From assembly GCA_963661325.1 (NCBI GenBank), contig CAVLBP010000010.1, positions 1-31,082 of the forward strand: 31,082 bases of DNA, given 5' to 3'. Positions within the stretch are counted from its first letter, which is position 1. Each line of letters begins with the position of its first letter. The notes under the pieces were generated by a model. It saw only the letters and a list, made by a program, of their open reading frames with translations, made no database searches and was not told the DNA's origin. The DNA comes from Pararoseburia sp963661325. GTDB taxonomy: Bacteria > Bacillota > Clostridia > Lachnospirales > Lachnospiraceae. The translations under genes and the position numbers were made by a program. Of this stretch, positions 8,815-16,846 are shown piece by piece.

Positions 8815-9681
8815 TTACTGCTTGATATTGACATCGACCTGCTGGAACGGAATGGAGATTCCTTCCGCGTCAAAACGGATCTTGATGTCTTCCAACAACT
8901 GCCAGCGCACCGGCCAGTACTGGTCTGTCGGCACCCAGAAACGAAGCCCCAGATCCACGGAACTTGCCCCCAATTCCTTGACAAAGACATTAACATCCTC
9001 CGGCAGGCGTCTGTCTTCTGCCTCCACCAGTTCCATCAAAATATCCTTTGCCTTTTTGATGTCTGCGTCATAACCGATCGGCACGACCAGATCCATCTGC
9101 CTGCGATCGCTCTTGGTCGCATTGGTCAGACTGTTATTGGCAAGTGTACCGTTTGGAATGACAATGATCTTATTATCAATTGTGCGCAATTTTGTATAAA
9201 ATACACTAATCTCAATGACCGTCCCTTCATTCTTGTGCGTATCTTCAATGATATAATCACCCACGCGGAAAGGATGCAGTACCAGGATCAGAAGTCCTCC
9301 GGCAAAATTGGAAAGACTGCCCTGTAAGGCAAGACCTGCGGTCACACCAAGGGATGCCACGGCTGCCGCTAAAGAGGATGCCGTAAATCCAAATAAACTC
9401 AAGATGATAACGATCACAACGATCCAGAGGAAATACTTTAAGACCTGATCTGCGAACTGGCAGACACCCTCCTCTGCATTTCTGCGGTGCAAAGACTTTA
9501 CAAACATCTTTCGCACCATACCAATGATCTTTCCACCGATATAGGCAACTAAGAGTGCTAAGACCACGCTCCAGAAAAAGCCTAAGACCGATGGCAGGAC
9601 GGATTGCAGCCAACTTTTCATGACACCTTCGTCCAGATTTTTGATCAGATTATCGGATATTACCTGTGACATTAAAATCAT
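8815..9681 (-). CDS. mscS: Small-conductance mechanosensitive channel, MscS family
   Basis: A membrane channel that opens under membrane tension to release solutes on hypo-osmotic shock. At 288 residues it is the size of E. coli MscS. Two hydrophobic segments (about 31-55 and 85-103) precede the pore helix TM3, seen as SLAAAVASLGVTAGLALQG with the alternating small residues typical of the pore. Then comes SNFAGGLLILVLHPFRVGDYI, the family signature leading into the cytosolic beta domain and vestibule. The ATG at 9681 has a GGGA site 6 nt upstream; a Met three codons on is possible. The peptidase gene begins 50 nt downstream. A weak promoter-like stretch (TTTTCA, 17 nt, TATATA) lies in the gap before it but is not listed separately. 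Confidence 0.95.
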   Translation of the reverse strand: MILMSQVISDNLIKNLDEGVMKSWLQSVLPSVLGFFWSVVLALLVAYIGGKIIGMVRKMFVKSLHRRNAEEGVCQFADQVLKYFLWIVVIVIILSLFGFTASSLAAAVASLGVTAGLALQGSLSNFAGGLLILVLHPFRVGDYIIEDTHKNEGTVIEISVFYTKLRTIDNKIIVIPNGTLANNSLTNATKSDRRQMDLVVPIGYDADIKKAKDILMELVEAEDRRLPEDVNVFVKELGASSVDLGLRFWVPTDQYWPVRWQLLEDIKIRFDAEGISIPFQQVDVNIKQ

Positions 9682-9772
9682 ATATCTTCCCTATGCTTTC
9701 TATATATTATCTTTATGAAAAAATGAAAATACTTCCTTTGCCATGTTACAACAGTCTCGCTAAAACCACAAG

Positions 9773-9800
9773 GGAGAGCAGCAAAAAAATGCTGCTCTCC
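9773..9800 (-). terminator. Terminator-like hairpin after serA
   Basis: An 11-bp perfect stem (9773-9783 with 9790-9800) has a 6-nt loop and lies 38 nt beyond the serA stop. On the minus strand the following sequence is CTTGTGGTTTTA, so the U-tract is weak. On the plus strand the tail is also only moderately T-rich. It is the only candidate end for the leuB-serA transcript. Confidence 0.55.
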
Positions 9801-9837
9801 TGCTTTCCTTTTCTATATCTATGTAAGGTCGAAATGC

Positions 9838-11001
9838 TTATTTTACAACGCGTACACGGATCATATCTTCGATCGCATCCAGTTTTTCGACAACTTCCGG
9901 TGTCACCGGCGCATCAATGTCAAGAAGGGCGTATGCAAAGTCTCCTCTGGTCTTATTGGTCATATCGGAAACGTTGATATTGGCATTGCCAAGAATGGTC
10001 GTGTACTGCGCGATCACGCCCTGACGATTGTAGTGAAGCAGTGCGATGCGACCTGCCGTCTGGCAGATACCCATCTGGCAATCCGGGTAATTGACGGAAT
10101 GTGTGATATTTCCGTTTTCCATGTAATCGGAAATCTCCTGCACTGCCATGATCGCACAATTATCCTCTGCCTCGGCGGTAGATGCACCCAGATGAGGAAT
10201 GACGATCACGCCGTCCTGTCCGGCTGTTGTCGGATTTGGAAAATCGGATACATACTTGCGGATCTTTCCTGCTGCAATACCGTCTAAGACAGCCTGCTCA
10301 TCTACCAGCAGATCTCTTGCAAAGTTTAAGATAATGACATCTTTTTTCATCATCTGGATGGCAGACTTATTGATCATCTGTCTGGTCGCATCCATCAGTG
10401 GTACATGGATGGTGATAAAATCACATTCCTTGTAGATGTCTTCCACGGCATCAATATGCTTTACGGAACGGCTCAGATTCCAAGCCGCCTGCACAGAGAT
10501 ATATGGATCGTATCCATAGACATCCATGCCAAGATGGGTTGCCGCATTGGCAACTTTAACACCGATAGCCCCCAGACCGATCACGCCCAATTTCTTGCCT
10601 GCAAGTTCTGTACCTGCATATGCCTTTTTCTGCTTTTCTGCCATTTTTGCGATATCCGCCTCGCCGCTTTGGGATTTGACCCACTCAATACCGCCGACAA
10701 TATCGCGGGATGCCAAAAGCATACCTGCAAATACGAGTTCCTTGACACCATTGGCATTTGCACCGGGTGTGTTAAATACGACGATACCTTCTTTTGCGCA
10801 ACGCTCCAGGGGAATGTTGTTGACACCGGCACCCGCTCTTGCGATTGCCTGCAAATTGTCGTCAAACTCCATATCGTGCATGGCTGCACTTCTGACTAAG
10901 ATAGCATCGGCAGACTCCGCTGCCTCCACCTTTTTATAATCGGTTGAAAACTGATCCAATCCCACCTCGGCGATCGGATTCAGGCAATGATATGAAAACA
11001 T
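9838..11001 (-). CDS. serA: D-3-phosphoglycerate dehydrogenase
   Basis: First step of serine synthesis: 3-phosphoglycerate + NAD+ to 3-phosphohydroxypyruvate. It has 387 residues. The Rossmann motif is GLGAIG (142-147); the catalytic Arg is in NFARDLLVDEQ (Arg229) and the His in PHLGAST (His270). An ACT domain occupies about residues 320-387 (GVIAQYTTILGNANINVSDM), where serine feedback may act. The segment that in most D-2-hydroxyacid dehydrogenases reads DVFxxEP, with the acidic partner of the catalytic His, reads SDFPNP (252-257) here. This may be a subfamily trait. The ATG follows GGAG by 9 nt. serC lies 21 nt upstream, so the two sequential enzymes are made together at the end of the leuB-serA operon. 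Confidence 0.95.
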   Translation of the reverse strand: MFSYHCLNPIAEVGLDQFSTDYKKVEAAESADAILVRSAAMHDMEFDDNLQAIARAGAGVNNIPLERCAKEGIVVFNTPGANANGVKELVFAGMLLASRDIVGGIEWVKSQSGEADIAKMAEKQKKAYAGTELAGKKLGVIGLGAIGVKVANAATHLGMDVYGYDPYISVQAAWNLSRSVKHIDAVEDIYKECDFITIHVPLMDATRQMINKSAIQMMKKDVIILNFARDLLVDEQAVLDGIAAGKIRKYVSDFPNPTTAGQDGVIVIPHLGASTAEAEDNCAIMAVQEISDYMENGNITHSVNYPDCQMGICQTAGRIALLHYNRQGVIAQYTTILGNANINVSDMTNKTRGDFAYALLDIDAPVTPEVVEKLDAIEDMIRVRVVK

Positions 11002-11022
11002 AACGAATCTCTCCTTTACAAT

Positions 11023-12105
11023 TTATGCATTTTCTTCTTCAAACTTCTTCATGAAAGCAACCAGCGCCTCTACACCCTCTTTTGGCATAGCATTGTAGAT
11101 AGAAGCACGCATACCGCCAACGCTGCGGTGGCCTTTTAGATTTTCAAAACCTGCTGCCTTTGCCTCGGCTACAAACTTGGCATCCAGATCTGCATCGCCG
11201 GTTACAAACGGTACATTCATAAGAGATCGGTCTTCCTTACGGACGGTTCCCTTGAAGAGTTTGCTCTGGTCTAAGAAATCATAAAGGATCTTTGCCTTTT
11301 CTTCATTGCGCTCCTTCATAACAGAAAGACCGCCCATCTTCTTTAACCACTTGAATACCTTGCCACAGATGTAAATGCCGTAGCATGGCGGTGTGTTGTA
11401 TAAGGAATCTGCATCTGCCTGCGTCTTGTACTTGAGCATGGTAGGTGTTCCCGGAAGCACATCATCACGGATCAGATCCTCACGGATGATCACGATGACC
11501 ACGCCTGCCGGTCCGATATTCTTTTGTACACCACCATAGATTACGCCATACTTGCTCACATCTACCGGCTCAGATAAGAAGCAGGAAGAAACATCTGCAA
11601 CTAAGGTATGTCCCTTGGTGTTTGGCAAAGTCTTATACTTTGTTCCATAAATTGTATTGTTTTCACAGATGTACACATAATCCAGATCTTCAGGGATATC
11701 CAGATCCGAGCAATCCGGGATATAGGAGAATGTCTTGTCTGCCGATGATGCCAACTCCACTGCCTCGCCGTAGATCTTTGCCTCTGCAAAAGCCTTCTTT
11801 GCCCACTGTCCTGTCACAATGTAGCCTGCCTTGCGGTTTTTCATCAAATTCATTGGGATGGCTGCAAACTGCTGAGAAGCACCGCCCTGTAAGAACAGTA
11901 CCTTATAATTGTCAGGAATCTGCATCAGATCGCGAAGATCTGCCTCTGCCTCTTTGATGATATCGTCAAAGACCTTCGAGCGGTGCGACATTTCCATCAC
12001 GGACATTCCACATCCTCTGTAATCCATCATCTCGTCTGCTGCTTCTTTCAGTACTTCTTCCGGAAGTACCGCAGGTCCTGCTGAAAAATTGTACACTCTG
12101 CTCAT
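11023..12105 (-). CDS. serC: Phosphoserine aminotransferase
   Basis: Second step of serine synthesis: transfers an amino group from glutamate to 3-phosphohydroxypyruvate, using PLP. At 360 residues it is standard for the class V aminotransferase SerC family. The N-terminal signature YNFSAGPAVLPEEVL is present, with LQGGASQQF as phosphate-binding loop and the PLP lysine in GGVQKNIGPAG (Lys195). The start lies 2 nt after the ilvB stop. Its ribosome binding site, AAAGGA, is inside the end of ilvB, so translation is probably coupled to ilvB. No phosphoserine phosphatase gene is in the window. Confidence 0.96.
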   Translation of the reverse strand: MSRVYNFSAGPAVLPEEVLKEAADEMMDYRGCGMSVMEMSHRSKVFDDIIKEAEADLRDLMQIPDNYKVLFLQGGASQQFAAIPMNLMKNRKAGYIVTGQWAKKAFAEAKIYGEAVELASSADKTFSYIPDCSDLDIPEDLDYVYICENNTIYGTKYKTLPNTKGHTLVADVSSCFLSEPVDVSKYGVIYGGVQKNIGPAGVVIVIIREDLIRDDVLPGTPTMLKYKTQADADSLYNTPPCYGIYICGKVFKWLKKMGGLSVMKERNEEKAKILYDFLDQSKLFKGTVRKEDRSLMNVPFVTGDADLDAKFVAEAKAAGFENLKGHRSVGGMRASIYNAMPKEGVEALVAFMKKFEEENA

Positions 12106-12107
12106 TT

Positions 12108-13793
12108 TTACATTCCTTTCTTTTCTATATCTTTGTCATCAAAACAATCACTGATCGGTGCACCCGGTGCGACCATTGGCCATACCTTGTCATCGCAGTT
12201 GATCACACAATCGATCACTACCGGCGTCTTCATATCCAGTGCTTTTGCAAAGGCTTGACTAAATTCCTCCTTGCTGGTCGCACGGAGTCCGGTAGCACCC
12301 ATGGCTTCTGCCAGTTTCACAAAATCCACGCCATCATTTAAGACGGTGGACGAATATCTCTTGTCGTAGAATAAGGTCTGCCACTGACGTACCATACCAA
12401 GTACATGGTTGTTGATGACGACCTCGATCAATGGTAAGTTCTCACGCACCGCGGTCGCAACCTCATTCATATTCATACGGAAGCATCCGTCACCTGCCAC
12501 GTTGACGACCTGTTTATCCGGGTTTCCGATCTGTGCGCCGATGGCTGCACCAAGACCATAGCCCATGGTTCCCAGTCCGCCCGAAGTCAGGAGTCTGTGG
12601 GGCTTTGCATATTTATAATACTGTGCTGTCCACATCTGATGCTGTCCTACCTCGGTCACCATAATGGCATCCCCCTTGGTCTGGCGATAGATCTCCTCGA
12701 CCACAAATGGACCGGACAGTCCATCCGTGCAATAACTTGCCGGATACTTCTCTTTCAGATCCATCACATGTGCCATCCAGTCGCTGTGATCCTGCTTCTT
12801 TAACATCGGATTGATCCGTTTTAAAATCTCCTTGATATCCCCGATTACCTCTGCGGTCACAATGACATTTTTGTTGATCTCTGCCGGATCCACATCAAAC
12901 TGTAATAACTTGGCATTACTTGCAAAAGTCTTTGGATTGCCAAGGACGCGGTCGCTAAAACGCGATCCGACGGCGATCAGAAGATCACACTCGCTGACAC
13001 CCAGATTGGATGCCTTAGTGCCATGCATGCCAAGCATTCCGGTATATGCCGGCTTGGTTCCGTCAAAGGTTCCCTTGCCCATCAGGGTATCACAGACCGG
13101 TGCATCCACAAGAGATACAAAATCGGTCAGTTCTTCTGCGGCATCACTGATCACGGCTCCGCCACCGACAAATATGTATGGCTTCTCGGCCGCCTCGATC
13201 AGGGCTACTGCCCGCTCCAGTGCTTCCTCTGTCAGATCCTTTGTCACGCGTCCGACCGGCTCTGCCTCTTTAAAAGTATACTGGCACTTGGCACCGGTCA
13301 CATCCTTTGGAATATCCACAAGGACCGGTCCCGGTCTGCCGGTCTTTGCGATCGTAAAGGCACGTCGCATGGTATCGGCAAGTTTTGTCACATCTTTTAC
13401 GATAAAATTGTGCTTTGTGATCGGCATGGTAATACCGGCAATATCCACTTCCTGAAAACTATCCTTTCCCAGAAGCGGTACGGTAACATTACAGGTAATA
13501 GCAACCATAGGCACCGAATCCATCTGTGCCGTTGCAATACCGGTGACAAGGTTCGTTGCCCCCGGTCCGCTCGTTGCCAGGCAAACACCCACCTTACCTG
13601 TACTTCTTGCATAGCCATCCGCTGCATGGCTCGCTCCCTGCTCATGGGATGTCAGCACATGATGGATCTCATCACTGTGCTTATATAATTCATCATAAAC
13701 ATTTAAGATTGCACCGCCCGGATAACCGAAAACAGTGTCTACCTTTTGCTCCTTCAAGCACTCAATAACGATCTGTGCTCCTGTCAGTTCCAT
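12108..13793 (-). CDS. ilvB: Acetolactate synthase, large (catalytic) subunit
   Basis: Condenses two pyruvates, or pyruvate with 2-oxobutyrate, at the start of valine, leucine and isoleucine synthesis. The 561 residues contain the ThDP-activating Glu51 in SHEQGASHAADGYAR, the segment TSGPGATNLVTG, the central FAD-binding domain, and the ThDP/Mg motif beginning GDGCFRMNMNE and ending in VVINNHVLGM. The N-terminus GYPGGAILNVYD distinguishes it from catabolic AlsS and other ThDP enzymes, though substrate preference cannot be settled from sequence. No ilvN (regulatory small subunit) or ilvC is next to it, so feedback control must come from a subunit encoded elsewhere or be absent. It is 23 nt downstream of ilvD. 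Confidence 0.94.
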   Translation of the reverse strand: MELTGAQIVIECLKEQKVDTVFGYPGGAILNVYDELYKHSDEIHHVLTSHEQGASHAADGYARSTGKVGVCLATSGPGATNLVTGIATAQMDSVPMVAITCNVTVPLLGKDSFQEVDIAGITMPITKHNFIVKDVTKLADTMRRAFTIAKTGRPGPVLVDIPKDVTGAKCQYTFKEAEPVGRVTKDLTEEALERAVALIEAAEKPYIFVGGGAVISDAAEELTDFVSLVDAPVCDTLMGKGTFDGTKPAYTGMLGMHGTKASNLGVSECDLLIAVGSRFSDRVLGNPKTFASNAKLLQFDVDPAEINKNVIVTAEVIGDIKEILKRINPMLKKQDHSDWMAHVMDLKEKYPASYCTDGLSGPFVVEEIYRQTKGDAIMVTEVGQHQMWTAQYYKYAKPHRLLTSGGLGTMGYGLGAAIGAQIGNPDKQVVNVAGDGCFRMNMNEVATAVRENLPLIEVVINNHVLGMVRQWQTLFYDKRYSSTVLNDGVDFVKLAEAMGATGLRATSKEEFSQAFAKALDMKTPVVIDCVINCDDKVWPMVAPGAPISDCFDDKDIEKKGM

Positions 13794-13816
13794 GATTCTT
13801 CCCCTTTTCTTTTGAC

Positions 13817-15484
13817 TTATTCCGGCTGTTTTAAGATAGCGCCCATGTTACCGGAGGTAACCTGTGCTGCATAACGTCTCAGATAGCCTTCTTTGATCTT
13901 TGGCTCTCTCGGCTGCCAAGCGGCTTTTCTCTTGGCAAGTTCTTCGTCAGAGACTTCCATATGGATCGTCATGTTTGGAATATCAATGGAAATAATATCG
14001 CCTTCTTCAACCAAAGCGATCGGTCCGCCTACGGCTGCTTCCGGTGAAATATGTCCGATGGATGCACCTCTGGATGCACCGGAGAAACGACCGTCTGTGA
14101 TCAGGGCAACGGTAGAACCAAGTCCCATACCAGCGATCGCCGAGGTCGGATTTAACATTTCTCTCATACCAGGACCACCCTTTGGTCCTTCGTAGCGGAT
14201 AACGACCACATCACCATCAACGATCTTGCCGCCCTTGATGGCTGCAATGGCATCTTCTTCGCAATCAAAGACTCTTGCCGGACCGGAATGTACCAGCATT
14301 TCATCTACGACGGCAGAACGCTTTACAACACCGCCATCCGGTGCGATATTTCCCTTTAATACGGCAAGTCCGCCAGTCTTGGAATATGGATTGTCAACCG
14401 GACGGATGACTTCCGGATTTTTATTAACAGCATCCTTGATATTTTCTCCAACTGTCTTACCGGTCACTGTCATGCAGTCCGTGTTGAGAAGTCCGATATC
14501 TGCCAATTCCTTCATAACGGCATAGACACCGCCCGCCTCATTGAGGTCTTCCATATAGGTAGGTCCTGCCGGTGCCAGATGGCAGAGGTTCGGAGTCTTT
14601 TCGCTGATCGGATTTGCATAGGAAATATCAAAGTCAAATCCCACTTCGTGTGCGATCGCCGGCAAATGCAGCATAGAGTTGGTAGAACAGCCAAGTGCCA
14701 TATCTACCGTCAATGCATTGATGATGGCTTCCTTTGTCATGATGTCTCTCGGACGGATGTCCTTGCGGTACATATCCATGACAGCCATACCTGCATGCTT
14801 GGCAAGTTTGATTCTCTCAGAATACACAGCCGGGATCGTACCGTTGCCGCCAAGTCCCATACCAAGAGCCTCGGTCAGACAGTTCATAGAGTTGGCGGTG
14901 TACATACCGGAGCAGGAACCACAGGTCGGGCAGACCTTTTCTTCGTATTCCTTGACATCATCCTCTGTCATAGTGCCTGCTTCATAAGCACCAACCGCTT
15001 CAAACATGGATGACAGGGAACGCTTCTGTCCTTTGACGTGTCCTGCCAACATCGGACCGCCGGAAACAAATACAGTCGGTATGTTGACGCGGGCTGCTGC
15101 CATCAAAAGTCCCGGTACGTTTTTATCGCAGTTTGGCACCATGACAAGGGCATCAAACTGATGGGCTAAAGCCATACACTCGGTAGAGTCAGCGATCAGG
15201 TCTCTGGTGACCAGAGAATACTTCATGCCGGAATGTCCCATGGCAATACCGTCACAGACTGCAATGGCTGGAAATACCACCGGCACACCGCCTGCTTCTG
15301 CTACGCCGAGTTTTACGGCATTTACGATCTTATCCAGATTCATATGTCCCGGTACGATCTCGTTGTAGGAACTAACGATACCTACCATAGGTTTTTTCAT
15401 TTCTTCTTCGGTGAAGCCTAAGGCATTGAATAGGCTTCGATGCGGTGCCTGCTGCATGCCGCTCTTTACATTGTCGCTTCTCAT
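13817..15484 (-). CDS. ilvD: Dihydroxy-acid dehydratase, probably [4Fe-4S] type
   Basis: Dehydrates 2,3-dihydroxy acids to the 2-oxo acid precursors of valine and isoleucine. It has 555 residues, the usual family length. Cluster ligands are visible as Cys119 in NCDKNVPG and the CPTCGSCSGMYTANS block (Cys185, Cys188, Cys191). The first Cys found in [2Fe-2S] plant-type enzymes is replaced by Gly in NEIVPGHMNL. That pattern points to the oxygen-sensitive [4Fe-4S] form, consistent with an anaerobe. The C-terminal region contains GPKGGPGMREML and DGRFSGASRG, typical of IlvD/Edd. It is second in the leuB-serA operon, 38 nt after leuB. Confidence 0.96.
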   Translation of the reverse strand: MRSDNVKSGMQQAPHRSLFNALGFTEEEMKKPMVGIVSSYNEIVPGHMNLDKIVNAVKLGVAEAGGVPVVFPAIAVCDGIAMGHSGMKYSLVTRDLIADSTECMALAHQFDALVMVPNCDKNVPGLLMAAARVNIPTVFVSGGPMLAGHVKGQKRSLSSMFEAVGAYEAGTMTEDDVKEYEEKVCPTCGSCSGMYTANSMNCLTEALGMGLGGNGTIPAVYSERIKLAKHAGMAVMDMYRKDIRPRDIMTKEAIINALTVDMALGCSTNSMLHLPAIAHEVGFDFDISYANPISEKTPNLCHLAPAGPTYMEDLNEAGGVYAVMKELADIGLLNTDCMTVTGKTVGENIKDAVNKNPEVIRPVDNPYSKTGGLAVLKGNIAPDGGVVKRSAVVDEMLVHSGPARVFDCEEDAIAAIKGGKIVDGDVVVIRYEGPKGGPGMREMLNPTSAIAGMGLGSTVALITDGRFSGASRGASIGHISPEAAVGGPIALVEEGDIISIDIPNMTIHMEVSDEELAKRKAAWQPREPKIKEGYLRRYAAQVTSGNMGAILKQPE

Positions 15485-15522
15485 TTTTCCTTTTCTCCTT
15501 TACCTAATGCTTATTCTGTATT

Positions 15523-16629
15523 TTATTTCGTTATGTAGCGGCAGATCAGATCACCCATCTCGGCGGTGCCGACCTGTGTGATGCCTTCCATGGATTCGCC
15601 CTCGCGAGGCATGATGTCGATCGTGCGGTAGCCATCGTGAAGGGCAGATTTGACTGCCTGTTCAATGGCATCTGCCTCGGTATCCAGATCAAAACTGTAG
15701 CGGAGCATCATAGCTGCACTCAGTATGGTTGCGATCGGATTGGCAATGCCCTTTCCTGCAATATCCGGTGCGGATCCGCCGGACGGTTCGTAAAGACCGA
15801 ACTTGGTCTCATTTAAACTTGCGGATGAAAGCATACCGATGGATCCTGTCACCATGCTGGCTTCATCGGATAAGATATCGCCAAACATGTTTTCCGTTAA
15901 GATCACATCAAACTGTTTTGGGTCTTTGACTAACTGCATTGCACAGTTGTCAACCAGCATATGCTCATAAGTAACTTCCGGGTAATCCTTTGCCACTTCC
16001 TCTACGACCTTGCGCCATAAACGGGAAGAATCCAAGACATTTGCCTTGTCAACACTGGTCACCTTCCTGCGACGCTTCATTGCAATATCAAAGCCACGCT
16101 TTGCGATACGTCTGATCTCGTTTTCGTTGTATGTAAGCGAATCATGTGCCGTTAAGACACCGTCTATTTCCTCTGTGCTTCTCTCGCCGAAATAAAGTCC
16201 ACCGGTCAACTCACGCATGATCATCATGTCAAATCCGTCCCCGATAATATCATCGCGGAGCGGACACGCTGCCTTTAACTCCTCATACAGATATGCCGGT
16301 CTTAAGTTTGCAAATAAATTCAAGGATTTGCGTAATTTCAAAAGTCCTGCTTCCGGTCTGAGTTCCGGTGCCAGTTTATACCATGGAGAGGTCGCGGTAT
16401 TGCCACCGATCGATCCCATCAATACGGCATCCGATGCCTTTGCTGCTGCGATCGCCTCATCGGTCAATGGTAGGCCGGTTGCATCAATAGAGCAGCCTCC
16501 CATTAAAATATCTTCATAATGAAACGTATGTCCGTAAACCTGACAGATACGATTCAAGACTTTCTTTGCTTCCGAAACAATTTCCGGTCCAATTCCGTCA
16601 CCACTGATGACGCCTACTTTGTATTCCAT
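15523..16629 (-). CDS. leuB: 3-isopropylmalate dehydrogenase
   Basis: Oxidatively decarboxylates 3-isopropylmalate to 2-oxoisocaproate in leucine synthesis, using NAD+. It has 368 residues, typical for LeuB. The block LRPEAGLLKLRKSLNLFANL contains the substrate-binding arginines and a leucine that favours isopropylmalate over isocitrate. NMFGDILSDEASMVTGSIG provides the Mg-binding Asp residues, and GSAPDIAGKGIANP the NAD site. The start at 16629 has AAGGAGGA at 16641-16648 (11-nt spacer). That Shine-Dalgarno lies inside a five-codon mini-ORF. leuA, leuC and leuD are not in the window, so this leuB has left the usual leu cluster and is first in the leuB-ilvD-ilvB-serC-serA operon. Confidence 0.96.
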   Translation of the reverse strand: MEYKVGVISGDGIGPEIVSEAKKVLNRICQVYGHTFHYEDILMGGCSIDATGLPLTDEAIAAAKASDAVLMGSIGGNTATSPWYKLAPELRPEAGLLKLRKSLNLFANLRPAYLYEELKAACPLRDDIIGDGFDMMIMRELTGGLYFGERSTEEIDGVLTAHDSLTYNENEIRRIAKRGFDIAMKRRRKVTSVDKANVLDSSRLWRKVVEEVAKDYPEVTYEHMLVDNCAMQLVKDPKQFDVILTENMFGDILSDEASMVTGSIGMLSSASLNETKFGLYEPSGGSAPDIAGKGIANPIATILSAAMMLRYSFDLDTEADAIEQAVKSALHDGYRTIDIMPREGESMEGITQVGTAEMGDLICRYITK

Positions 16630-16635
16630 ATTACT

Positions 16636-16653
16636 TTATGTCCTCCTTGCCAT
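16636..16653 (-). CDS. Five-codon mini-ORF (MARRT) overlapping the leuB ribosome binding site
   Basis: ATG GCA AGG AGG ACA TAA starts 8 nt after AGGAGGTG (16662-16669), a better-spaced site than the one for leuB. Its two AGG codons are themselves the core of the leuB Shine-Dalgarno, and its stop is 6 nt before the leuB ATG. It has no Leu, Val or Ile codons, so it is not a classical attenuation leader peptide. Whether it is translated is unknown. Confidence 0.4.
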   Translation of the reverse strand: MARRT

Positions 16654-16709
16654 TACGAGCACACCTCCTATATTGTGTGGCAAAAACACCACATTTCATA
16701 GAAGAGTTT

Positions 16710-16748
16710 ATACTTTACTATAATAAAGTATTTACATATGCATTTCAA
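16710..16748 (-). promoter_or_regulatory. leuB operon promoter with operator-like dyad over the -10
   Basis: Minus strand TTGAAA (16743-16748), 17 nt, TATTAT (16720-16725). The -10 sits inside an inverted repeat with 8-bp perfect arms, 16710-16717 and 16724-16731, separated by 6 nt. A bound dimeric repressor would block the promoter. The site does not match the CodY consensus as I know it. No T-box is recognisable in the roughly 85-nt leader. Confidence 0.7.
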
Positions 16749-16783
16749 TAAGAAGATTGCATAAAAAATGGATTTTTATGCAC

Positions 16784-16829
16784 AAAAAAACAGATACGAA
16801 AGCCACACTTTCTGTAACTTTCGTATCCG
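16784..16829 (-). terminator. Intrinsic terminator of the chemoreceptor gene
   Basis: A 10-bp perfect stem (16793-16802 with 16818-16827) has a 15-nt loop and is followed on the minus strand by TGTTTTTTTGTG. It lies 19 nt after the stop of the methyl-accepting protein and isolates that gene from the leuB promoter. Confidence 0.85.
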
Positions 16830-16846
16830 TCCTATTTCAAAAACTT

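Noticed and set aside
16630..16700. T-box or leader-peptide attenuator before leuB
   Set aside because: The leader is too short, has no T-box sequence or terminator stem, and the mini-ORF lacks branched-chain codons. A small TGTGG/CCACA hairpin at about 16674-16693 has no T-run at the right place.
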